From JAFMIT01 sp049421205 (GTDB lineage Bacteria > Actinomycetota > Actinomycetes > S36-B12 > UBA5976): a stretch of DNA of 24,926 nucleotides. Shown here piece by piece: positions 17,531 to 23,462 of the stretch. Location: NCBI GenBank assembly GCA_049421205.1, contig JBMSMQ010000014.1, forward strand, positions 1 to 24,926, read 5' to 3'. Within the stretch, counting starts at the first letter, position 1; the number at the start of each line of letters is the position of its first letter. The notes under the pieces were generated by a model, which saw only the letters and a list, made by a program, of their open reading frames with translations, ran no database searches and had not been told where the DNA came from. Both the position numbers and the translations under genes were made by a program.

Positions 17531-18394
17531 ATGTCAACATCTGCTAATGGATTCTTGCAAGCAATAAAGCAACTATTTGCTACGCCACAGAACACACAAA
17601 CTGTTTCAAGTGGCCAAAGCATCAGTAATCAACTTCCAAGTAATAGCATTGCGATTCTCTCTGGCAAAGGTGGGGTAGGGAAGACAACAACGCTACTCGG
17701 GCTCGCTGGAGCTGCTGCGAATCAAGGATTGAAGGTATTATTGATTGACCTTGATCCACAAGGATCCTTGACACTTGCGGCAGTTGATCGCGCAACTTCA
17801 TTTTCTGCGATTGATGCATATTATTCGAAATCACTTGCTGAAATTGCAGAGCCAGTGTCCTGGAGTGAATGGCGTGGGAAGATTTACATTATTCCTTCTA
17901 ATCGTGCTTTAAGTAGGGTTGAGACTTACGTAGAGCCAGCAGTGTCAACATTTCGTCTCAGTGAAACACTTGGCGATTTGAGTACGTATGATGTGGTGTT
18001 GATAGATGCACCTGCGGCGCTCAGCTCGCTCACTTTTGATGCTATTGGACTTGCAAAGCAAGTTGTTGTAGTTGCTGAGCCATCACTCTTTTCTCTCAAA
18101 GCGGCAAGTGAAGCAGTTGAATTTGCGCTAAGTGCCCCGCAACTTCCTGATACAAATCTTCGATCAGTGAAAGTGCTCCTCAATAAAGTTGATGGTAATG
18201 CCGAGTCAACTTTTCGATTAAAAGAGTTACGGTCGATGTATCCAAAACTGGTTACAAAGACACACGTTTCGTTATCCGATGCGATTGTAGAGTCAAATTC
18301 CGAAGGTATTCCAGTGCAGGTGATTCGCGGAGTAGAAGCAACACTAGCCTCTCATGAGTTTGATGCTCTCCTCAAAGAGTTATTAGGAAACTAA
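17531..18394 (+). CDS. ParA/MinD-family P-loop ATPase, orphan
   Basis: A 287-residue ATPase with the deviant Walker A KGGVGKTT (46-53, signature Lys46), LLIDLDPQGSLT (70-81, switch-type motif) and VVLIDAPAALSS (Walker B region). This places it in the ParA/Soj/MinD group, which position cargo or partner proteins on DNA or membranes. No ParB or MinC partner is encoded nearby. Ahead of the ATPase fold is a 38-residue extension with a short amphipathic stretch (NGFLQAIKQLFATP, 6-19) and then a Ser/Gln/Asn-rich linker. It is 4 nt downstream of ffh, so it is probably in the SRP operon. Its 3' end overlaps the convergent kinase gene by 4 nt (CTAA). Family is firm; cargo and role are unknown. It is not obviously the chromosomal ParA, which normally sits with ParB near the origin. 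Confidence 0.85.
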   Translation: MSTSANGFLQAIKQLFATPQNTQTVSSGQSISNQLPSNSIAILSGKGGVGKTTTLLGLAGAAANQGLKVLLIDLDPQGSLTLAAVDRATSFSAIDAYYSKSLAEIAEPVSWSEWRGKIYIIPSNRALSRVETYVEPAVSTFRLSETLGDLSTYDVVLIDAPAALSSLTFDAIGLAKQVVVVAEPSLFSLKAASEAVEFALSAPQLPDTNLRSVKVLLNKVDGNAESTFRLKELRSMYPKLVTKTHVSLSDAIVESNSEGIPVQVIRGVEATLASHEFDALLKELLGN

Positions 18395-18936
18395 ACTTCG
18401 AGCAGTAAATCTGCAGATGCTTTTGTTTGATGTTCTTCAAAGTGTTGACGCTGCATTTCCTGCCATTCTGGGATAAAGGCCACAATTGCATCTCCATCGC
18501 GACGCCGCACTCTTTCAAGACCGAGGCTATCGCTTACATCCATATATACCGAAAAAGAGATCCATTGGCGGTTAGGAATTGCAGCGGCGCCTACACCTTC
18601 GAGTAGTAGGTAGCGAGGACAATCAAGTTCTACCCAATCTTCGAACTTATTGGTATACCAATTGTATTTCTGGTAGCAGGCAACACTTTCGAGTGAAAGT
18701 GGTGTGAGTATCTGAGTTGAAATTCTTTCGTAGAGTTCCTGAGAAAGTGCATCTTTCCACCCAGCGTAGAGATCATCCATATGTATGGTTTCTACATCAT
18801 TTAGCTCGTATTCAAGTTGTTTTGAAAGTGTAGTTTTCCCAGCACCTGAAGGGCCATCAATTGCAATCAATGTCGTCTCACCAAGTTTGGCTTTACCGCG
18901 ACTGAGGTTTGAAACAATCTCAGCGATTGGAAGCAT
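18391..18936 (-). CDS. P-loop small-molecule kinase (uridine-kinase-like), possible thiamine kinase
   Basis: A 181-residue P-loop kinase with Walker A GPSGAGKTT (28-36), HMDDLY (52-57) in the place of the substrate-site DDFY motif of uridine kinases, LLEGVGA (111-117) as the Walker B region, and an ERVRRRDG lid (141-148). It is smaller than uridine kinase, and similar small kinases of unknown role are, from memory, widespread in Actinobacteria. The ATG at 18936 is preferred: it leaves a 17-nt overlap with the PnuC-family gene, whereas the first in-frame ATG (18966) would overlap by 47 nt. Being translated behind a TPP-riboswitch-controlled transporter, it may phosphorylate the imported vitamin. 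The substrate is inferred from context only; nucleosides or nicotinamide riboside remain possible. Confidence 0.75.
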   Translation of the reverse strand: MLPIAEIVSNLSRGKAKLGETTLIAIDGPSGAGKTTLSKQLEYELNDVETIHMDDLYAGWKDALSQELYERISTQILTPLSLESVACYQKYNWYTNKFEDWVELDCPRYLLLEGVGAAAIPNRQWISFSVYMDVSDSLGLERVRRRDGDAIVAFIPEWQEMQRQHFEEHQTKASADLLLEV

Positions 18937-19537
18937 AGTATTCACGAAACCATCGACGAAAACCAATGACTGCTACAAGCGTCAATACTGCATACAACAC
19001 CGAAGTGAATACGAGATCCTGTTGAAAATAATGGAATGTTCCAACGATGTCGACTGCAAACCAGAGAATCCATGCTTCATATTTTTCGAGCACCATCAAG
19101 ATTTGGGCGATGAGACTTCCAACAAGAATGAATGTGTCGAGTGTGGTGGCAGCAGCTCCAATGGAAGAAAAGAGTGGGGTGAATATCGCCCACCCTAAGA
19201 CCATGAGGGATGTCCACACCAATCGCTGCCGTGTTGTGAGTTTGGCGGGTTTCGCTCCCTGTGGACCCCAACCAATCCATCCCCAGATACCTGCCAACAC
19301 AAAAACAATCTGAAGTATTGCACTGGCATACAATTCCCATTGCAAGAAAAGTAACCCATACAAAACGGATCCACTAACCCACCACGGCCAGGTGATGCGA
19401 GCGCCAAGTACTCCAAGTGATACTCCAACTAATGATGTAAGAGTTGCGAGGAGTTCTAGGACACTCAATTGATAGTTGAATATTTCAAAAGCAGTGGCAG
19501 AAAAGAAACTCGGTAGTGAAATTGAAATAAGTGACAT
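18920..19537 (-). CDS. pnuT: PnuC-family vitamin transporter, probable thiamine importer (PnuT type)
   Basis: A 205-residue integral membrane protein with about seven hydrophobic segments. PnuC-type landmarks are QWELYASAILQIVFVLAG then IWGWIGW (66-90) and WFAVDIVGTFHYFQQ then LVFTSVLYAVLTLVAVIGFRRW (159-196). PnuC-family facilitators carry a vitamin across the membrane, and a cytosolic kinase traps it; known branches handle nicotinamide riboside, riboflavin and thiamine. A TPP riboswitch directly upstream (19551-19626) points to thiamine. The ATG at 19537 is preceded by AAGGA (19553-19549), which lies in the 3' part of the aptamer. A P-loop kinase overlaps its 3' end. The fold is confident; the ligand is inferred from the riboswitch. 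Confidence 0.85.
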   Translation of the reverse strand: MSLISISLPSFFSATAFEIFNYQLSVLELLATLTSLVGVSLGVLGARITWPWWVSGSVLYGLLFLQWELYASAILQIVFVLAGIWGWIGWGPQGAKPAKLTTRQRLVWTSLMVLGWAIFTPLFSSIGAAATTLDTFILVGSLIAQILMVLEKYEAWILWFAVDIVGTFHYFQQDLVFTSVLYAVLTLVAVIGFRRWFREYYASNR

Positions 19538-19550
19538 ATGTCTATAGTTC

Positions 19551-19626
19551 CTTCCATGTCGGCATTACCCGACTGGTTTGACGGTCGGTGGACGTTCCAC
19601 CCTCTCAGTCCGAAGACTCCCGTGTT
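19551..19626 (-). promoter_or_regulatory. TPP (THI-box) riboswitch controlling pnuT
   Basis: Read on the minus strand, the leader shows the core TPP-aptamer elements in order: ACGGGAGTC, a TTCG loop, GGACTGAGAG (the universal CUGAGA, 19608-19603), an optional hairpin GGTGGA/TCCACC, then GACCGTCAAACC, and CGGGTAATGCCG carrying the conserved GGGTAATGCC (19570-19561), then ACATGGAAGG. Helices visible are ACGG/CCGT (P2), AGTC/GACT (P3), CCA/TGG (P4) and GTCGG/CCGAC (P5). P1 is weak. The ribosome-binding site AAGGA overlaps the 3' edge, suggesting translational control by occlusion when TPP is bound. The P4-P5 junction is shorter than the usual CCUGAU/GCG form. Confidence 0.88.
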
Positions 19627-19632
19627 GGGCAA

Positions 19633-19638
19633 ATAGTA
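19633..19638 (-). promoter_or_regulatory. Putative -10 element for pnuT
   Basis: TACTAT on the minus strand lies 6-7 nt before the 5' edge of the TPP riboswitch, where a transcription start is expected. No good -35 is seen at 16-18 bp; AGGGCA at 18 bp matches only 3 of 6 positions and lies in the palindrome at 19648-19661. Confidence 0.45.
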
Positions 19639-19646
19639 AAACACTC

Positions 19647-19675
19647 TGGGCATTTATGCCCTCCTAGGGTTAAAT
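19647..19675 (+). promoter_or_regulatory. Putative promoter for the short-chain dehydrogenase gene
   Basis: TGGGCA (19647-19652) and TTAAAT (19670-19675) have 17-bp spacing and each match the consensus at 4 of 6 positions. The -10 ends 7 nt before the ATG at 19683 and no ribosome-binding site is visible, so the mRNA would be leaderless or nearly so. Confidence 0.4.
19648..19661. promoter_or_regulatory. Candidate operator palindrome GGGCATTTATGCCC
   Basis: A 14-bp inverted repeat with perfect 6-bp arms (GGGCAT/ATGCCC) around TT sits between the divergent pnuT and dehydrogenase genes. It overlaps the likely -35 of the dehydrogenase promoter and lies upstream of the pnuT -10. It lacks a following T-run, so an operator is more likely than a terminator. 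The regulator is unknown. Confidence 0.4.
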
Positions 19676-19682
19676 AACACCT

Positions 19683-20465
19683 ATGTTTGATTTTTCGGGT
19701 CGCCGAATATTGATTACTGGTTGCGGATCGGAGCGGGGAATCGGATTTGTCACTGCGAAAGCTCTCATGTCTTTAAGTGCCAAGGTTTTCATTACATCGA
19801 CAACAGAAAGAATTTTCGAAAGAGCCAACGATTTACACATATCCGAACAACAAGCGACTGTTTCAGATCTCACTCAAGAAGACGAAGTTATTTCACTTAT
19901 TGAAAAAGTAAAAACTGAACTTGGTGGGCTTGATGTGCTTATTAACAATGCAGGAATGACTAGTATTCATAAACCAGCGGGCTCAACGTTTGAAGTGGGC
20001 TCATTGGAAACTCTGAGCGTGCAAGGTTTTGAAGAATCAATTCGAAGAAATCTCTTCACAGCATTTCTTGTAAGTAAGTACGCATTACCAGAACTTCGTA
20101 AAGGAAACCACCCACGCATCGCGTTTGTTTCGAGTGTGACAGGATCCCTGATGGCAATGAAAAATGATGTCGGATATGCCACTGCTAAAGCAGGATTATT
20201 GGGGATGATGCGTTCGATTGCATTGGATGAGGCAAGGTATGGAATCTCTTGCAATTCAGTATCACCAGGTTGGATAAAGACAGAAAGTCAGTTGCCACAC
20301 GAAGCCAAAGAGGGTTTCGCTACACCTCTTGGAAGAAGTGCAGATCCAGAGGAGGTAGCCTCAATGCTCATCTATTTGGCGAGCCGTGAAGCTAGCTACA
20401 TCACAGGTCAGAATATTGTTATTGACGGGGCAAATAGCATTCAAGAAGAGCGAACCCTCGGCTAA
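19683..20465 (+). CDS. Short-chain dehydrogenase/reductase (SDR family)
   Basis: A 260-residue classical SDR oxidoreductase. The cofactor-binding glycine motif is TGCGSERGIG (12-21), slightly longer than the common TGxxxGIG; NNAG is at 88-91, the catalytic Ser is about 151 and YATAK (Tyr165, Lys169) completes the active site. The C-terminal YLASREASYITGQNIVIDGA matches 3-oxoacyl-ACP reductase/FabG-like members, so NAD(P)-linked oxidation or reduction of a hydroxy/keto substrate is expected. The substrate cannot be read from the sequence. It has no ribosome-binding site but a -10-like element 7 nt before the ATG. It is followed after 27 nt by the Rieske gene, which has its own promoter-like element. 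Confidence 0.85.
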   Translation: MFDFSGRRILITGCGSERGIGFVTAKALMSLSAKVFITSTTERIFERANDLHISEQQATVSDLTQEDEVISLIEKVKTELGGLDVLINNAGMTSIHKPAGSTFEVGSLETLSVQGFEESIRRNLFTAFLVSKYALPELRKGNHPRIAFVSSVTGSLMAMKNDVGYATAKAGLLGMMRSIALDEARYGISCNSVSPGWIKTESQLPHEAKEGFATPLGRSADPEEVASMLIYLASREASYITGQNIVIDGANSIQEERTLG

Positions 20466-20478
20466 ATACGGATTCTTG

Positions 20479-20487
20479 TGCTACGCT
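20479..20487 (+). promoter_or_regulatory. Extended -10 element for the Rieske gene (leaderless)
   Basis: TGCTACGCT has the extended form TGnTAnnnT and ends 5 nt before the ATG at 20493. There is no ribosome-binding site, so transcription probably starts at or next to the A of the start codon. The same TACGCT hexamer precedes manA at 24584-24589. Confidence 0.55.
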
Positions 20488-20492
20488 GAAGT

Positions 20493-20888
20493 ATGCAAAA
20501 CAGACGATCATTCTTGGCAATGGGGCTTGGAGCATTCGCTTCACTACCTCTTTTAAAGGCACTTCCATTTGGACTGAGTGCAAAGCGATATAGTGTTGGA
20601 AAACTCACTGATATACCTGTGAAGGGTGGCAAGGTTTTTACTGTCGGTGGCAAACGAGTGTTAGTCACACGGCCCGAGAAGAAACTAGTCCGAGCCTTTC
20701 TTGCTGCTTGCACTCATGAAGGTCAAAGTTTGAATGGGGCGAGCAACAATCAAATAGTTTGTTCACGCCACGGTGCACGCTTCGATACCACGATGGGTCG
20801 TGCTATTCAGGGACCAGCAAGTCGCTCACTTGTCAAAGTTGAAGTGAAACTGACCAAAAAGAATCGGATTATTCTTAATATTAACTAG
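20493..20888 (+). CDS. Tat-exported single-domain Rieske [2Fe-2S] protein
   Basis: A 131-residue protein with a Rieske cluster site: Cys73-x-His75 (CTHEG) and Cys90-x2-His93 (CSRHG), spaced as in small Rieske ferredoxins. The N-terminus NRRSFLAMGLGAFASLPLL has the twin-arginine motif and a hydrophobic core, so the folded, cluster-loaded protein is probably exported by the Tat system and may remain anchored. It is too short for the cytochrome bc1 subunit and has no oxygenase domain, so it is likely an extracytoplasmic electron carrier or redox sensor. Partners are not in view. Its TAG stop overlaps the opposing znuC stop within CTAG (20885-20888). Confidence 0.85.
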   Translation: MQNRRSFLAMGLGAFASLPLLKALPFGLSAKRYSVGKLTDIPVKGGKVFTVGGKRVLVTRPEKKLVRAFLAACTHEGQSLNGASNNQIVCSRHGARFDTTMGRAIQGPASRSLVKVEVKLTKKNRIILNIN

Positions 20889-21640
20889 TGCTGATCAGTT
20901 TCAAAATGAAATGGATCGGTATTTGTTGAGTGTAGCGACTTAAGTCGATACGCATTTTCTAGGTTTTCTTTGCTGAGAACATCGCGTGGGTGTCCACTGG
21001 CAATAACTGAACCAGAAAGCAAGAGGACGTGATCTGCAGCTCGTGCCTCATCGATATCGTGAGTAGTCAGCACCACTGTGCAGCCACGCGTTGGTTCCTC
21101 ATGGATGAGATCATCAATAATTTGTGCACTCGTGACATCAAGTCCGGTGAGTGGTTCATCGAGGAGAAGAATCGAATGAGTTGCTGCCACACCCTGTGCA
21201 ACAAAGACCCTCTGAAGTTGACCGCCCGATAATTGGGTGATTTGTCGCTCGGCTAAATCGGCGATGTTCAAACGGTTCATTGCCTCAAACACAATACCTT
21301 TATCCTCTTTTGTGAATCTATCCCACGGTCTCTTGTTTGCCCAGCGCCCCATCTCAACCATTCGCTGAACCGTCATAGGGGCTTGCTGACTAAGCACTTG
21401 ATGCTGAAATACATAACTGACATTTGATTTCATAGCTGCGACAGATTGATTCAAAATTGTTAATTCGCCTGAGGCAAGAGGTAGCAAGTCTGCAATAGCG
21501 TGCAATAGCGTGCTCTTACCACTGCCATTCGGGCCAATGAGCGCAGTAATTTTGTTCTTTGGAATACTAAAACTGGACTTTCCAAGTGCGATTCGTCCAT
21601 CTCGAATCACTGAAATATCATGGGCTACAACTGCATTCAT
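20885..21640 (-). CDS. znuC: Zinc ABC transporter, ATP-binding subunit
   Basis: A 251-residue ABC ATPase that powers metal import. Walker A is GPNGSGKS (36-43), then a Q-loop region (YVFQHQ), the signature LSGGQLQR, Walker B ILLLDEP and the switch His in TTHDIDEA. It is last in the operon and overlaps znuB by 4 nt (ATGA). The family also contains manganese transporters; zinc is chosen because of the His-rich binding protein and the Zur-like operator upstream. The stop codon overlaps that of the opposing Rieske gene. Confidence 0.9.
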   Translation of the reverse strand: MNAVVAHDISVIRDGRIALGKSSFSIPKNKITALIGPNGSGKSTLLHAIADLLPLASGELTILNQSVAAMKSNVSYVFQHQVLSQQAPMTVQRMVEMGRWANKRPWDRFTKEDKGIVFEAMNRLNIADLAERQITQLSGGQLQRVFVAQGVAATHSILLLDEPLTGLDVTSAQIIDDLIHEEPTRGCTVVLTTHDIDEARAADHVLLLSGSVIASGHPRDVLSKENLENAYRLKSLHSTNTDPFHFETDQH

Positions 21641-22455
21641 AGCGCCCGCCTTAGTCGCGTCAACAATAAGGTGATAAAAAACAGAATAACTGGCATTATC
21701 GCAATTGTTGCAGAACTTGCCGTTGAAAAATAGAAACTAAAAGTAAGTCCGAGCCACACTGACACCAAAGAAAATAAAATTGAGTACGCCATCATTTTCC
21801 CAATACTCGTTGAGATGAGCGCAGCAGCCGCAGGTGGTCCAATGAGGAGAGAAAACACGAGTAGAGTGCCAACTGTTTGGAAACTTCCAACCACAGTGAT
21901 TGCAATCAGAACAAGTAGTAGAAAGTGTGCGCGACCCGGTTTCATTCCCCAGAGTTCCGCTTTCTCAATACTAAAAGTCATCACGACGAGTGTTCGGTAG
22001 AGGAAGAAAGTCAATGTGAGTACTGATACTACAAGACCAAGCTGGATATATATATCTTGCATTGTGATCCCGAGCGGATCACCAAAGAGAATCGATGCGA
22101 GGTTTCCGGAATAACTGTCACTACGCGAAATCACAATAACGCCAAGCGAGAGCATTCCGACAAAAAGTAAGCCAATTGAAGTATCGGCAGAAAGCACGGT
22201 GCTTCGATGAATGACTTCAACGAGAACAACCATAAGAAGTGCAGCGGCTGCTGCACCAATCACAGGGTTCACATCAAGGAGGACAGCAACTGCAATTCCA
22301 GGCACAACACCATGTACAAAGGCATCACCAAAAAAGCTCATTCCACGAAGAACCAGCCACGTACCAACAATTGATGCCATAATTCCAGACAGCAAGCCCC
22401 CAATGAGTGCGCGTTGCTGAAATCCATAAGCGAACGGCTCGAGTAGGAACTCCAT
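21637..22455 (-). CDS. znuB: Zinc ABC transporter, membrane permease subunit
   Basis: A 272-residue permease of the ABC-3 family with about eight hydrophobic segments, forming the membrane channel of the metal importer. Recognisable stretches are ALIGGLLSGIMASIVGTWLV near the N-terminus, GMSFFGDAFVHGVVPGIAVA, and the GTLLVFSLLIGPPAAAALIS segment typical of ZnuB/MntB-type permeases. Its ATG overlaps the znuA stop by one base (TAATG), and its stop overlaps znuC by 4 nt, so all three subunits are translationally coupled. Confidence 0.92.
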   Translation of the reverse strand: MEFLLEPFAYGFQQRALIGGLLSGIMASIVGTWLVLRGMSFFGDAFVHGVVPGIAVAVLLDVNPVIGAAAAALLMVVLVEVIHRSTVLSADTSIGLLFVGMLSLGVIVISRSDSYSGNLASILFGDPLGITMQDIYIQLGLVVSVLTLTFFLYRTLVVMTFSIEKAELWGMKPGRAHFLLLVLIAITVVGSFQTVGTLLVFSLLIGPPAAAALISTSIGKMMAYSILFSLVSVWLGLTFSFYFSTASSATIAIMPVILFFITLLLTRLRRAL

Positions 22456-23381
22456 TACGACAATGCTTTCACGATAGTGTCAACATTGAACTCCATCATT
22501 TTCAGATAGGTACTTGCCTCAGATTCTTTTGTTCCGAGGCTTCCTTCATACAAGGTACTCACAGCAATAGGTCTTCCAATTTCGGTGGTGAGGGCAGTGG
22601 CGAGTTTCTTCGTATTCTCACTACCAACAAAAATCGCCGTGACGTATCTTTCTTGGATAAGCGAGATGAGTGCCGCAAGTTCATCCGAGCTGGGTTGTGC
22701 ATTGTCTGAAATTGATGGAATGAGTGAGCCAACAACTTCAAAGTCATATGCGGTTGCAAAGTAATTAAATGATTCATGGTCTACGACGAGAAATCGTTTT
22801 TCTTCAGGAATTTGATTGAGTTTTTCAATAAGTGAGTTCTCCTTGGCAAGAATTTCTTCGCTCACTTCCATTGCACACTTTTCGTAATTTGGATCAGTGG
22901 TGACGTTGGAAAGTTCCTTCCCAATCAAGAGTGCAGCTTTGGCCATTCTTCCCATATCGAGCCAAAAGTGTGGGTCAAATTCACCATTTTCGTGATCGTG
23001 ATCGTGCGAGTGCTCTTCAATCACTCCAGCGTTACTCACTTCCAACGGATCTACACCTTCGCCAACCTCAAAGACTCGACCACCTTCTGCCTTGACATTG
23101 TCGATGACTTTTTTGAGGGCACTTTCAAGGCCAAGTCCATTCAGAACTACAAGATCAGCAGTTGTCATATCAACCACTTGTTGTGATGAAACACTGAAGT
23201 CGTGAGCGCTCGCGCCTATTGGCATTAATACTTCTGTGCTACCTCCACCACAGGAAACAATCTCAGAAACAATATCGCCGAGAATGTTTGTGCTCACCAC
23301 AACTCTCACTGCAGATGTTGACGAGGAAGTACACGCACTAAGCAAAATGAATCCCACAAACACTGTGATTAATCGGCGCAC
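22455..23381 (-). CDS. znuA: Zinc ABC transporter, substrate-binding lipoprotein
   Basis: A 308-residue extracytoplasmic metal-binding protein of the ZnuA/cluster-9 family. The N-terminus MRRLITVFVGFILLSAC is a lipoprotein signal with lipobox LSAC, lipidated at Cys17. Probable zinc ligands are His60 (GASAHDF), His138 (DPHFW) and the His in VDHESFNYFA. Between the first two lies a charged loop EEHSHDHDHENGEFD (122-136) rich in His/Asp, a hallmark of zinc rather than manganese members. The start is GTG at 23381, with no ribosome-binding site and a -10 hexamer 6 nt upstream, so the transcript is probably leaderless. It heads the znuABC operon under a Zur-like palindrome. Confidence 0.92.
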   Translation of the reverse strand: MRRLITVFVGFILLSACTSSSTSAVRVVVSTNILGDIVSEIVSCGGGSTEVLMPIGASAHDFSVSSQQVVDMTTADLVVLNGLGLESALKKVIDNVKAEGGRVFEVGEGVDPLEVSNAGVIEEHSHDHDHENGEFDPHFWLDMGRMAKAALLIGKELSNVTTDPNYEKCAMEVSEEILAKENSLIEKLNQIPEEKRFLVVDHESFNYFATAYDFEVVGSLIPSISDNAQPSSDELAALISLIQERYVTAIFVGSENTKKLATALTTEIGRPIAVSTLYEGSLGTKESEASTYLKMMEFNVDTIVKALS

Positions 23382-23387
23382 ATAGTA

Positions 23388-23416
23388 AGGCTATCCTTAT
23401 TGACAATCATTGTCAA
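23388..23416 (-). promoter_or_regulatory. znuABC promoter (leaderless)
   Basis: On the minus strand a perfect consensus TTGACA (23416-23411) is followed after exactly 17 bp by TAGCCT (23393-23388), and the GTG start of znuA follows 6 nt later. The start site would therefore fall at or very near the start codon. The -35 and the spacer lie inside the 33-bp palindrome. Confidence 0.7.
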
Positions 23417-23424
23417 TAAGGATA
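23392..23424. promoter_or_regulatory. Zur-type operator: perfect 33-bp palindrome
   Basis: The arms TATCCTTATTGACAA (23392-23406) and TTGTCAATAAGGATA (23410-23424) are perfect inverted repeats of 15 bp around TCA. The core TGACAATCATTGTCA fits the Zur-box pattern I know from Actinobacteria (TGAnAATnATTnTCA). It covers the -35, the spacer and the first two bases of the -10 of znuABC, where a zinc-loaded repressor would block RNA polymerase. The low-zinc response is inferred from the gene content. Confidence 0.8.
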
Positions 23425-23447
23425 CGAGAACCCAAATATCGTTGAGG

Positions 23448-23453
23448 TATCCT
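23448..23453 (+). promoter_or_regulatory. Putative -10 element for tRNA-Met
   Basis: TATCCT lies 9 nt before the mature tRNA 5' end. No convincing -35 is seen at 17 bp. An alternative forward promoter would use TTGACA at 23400-23405 in the palindrome with TACGAG at 23423-23428, a poorer -10. Confidence 0.35.
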
Positions 23454-23462
23454 CATCCCATT

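Noticed and set aside
19533..19542. GACATATGTC palindrome over the pnuT start, with ATAGACATATG also found near 23943
   Set aside because: Short and A/T-rich; two occurrences in 25 kb are compatible with chance.
19648..19661. Palindrome as a terminator
   Set aside because: No T-run follows on either strand and no gene ends here; the flanking genes are divergent.
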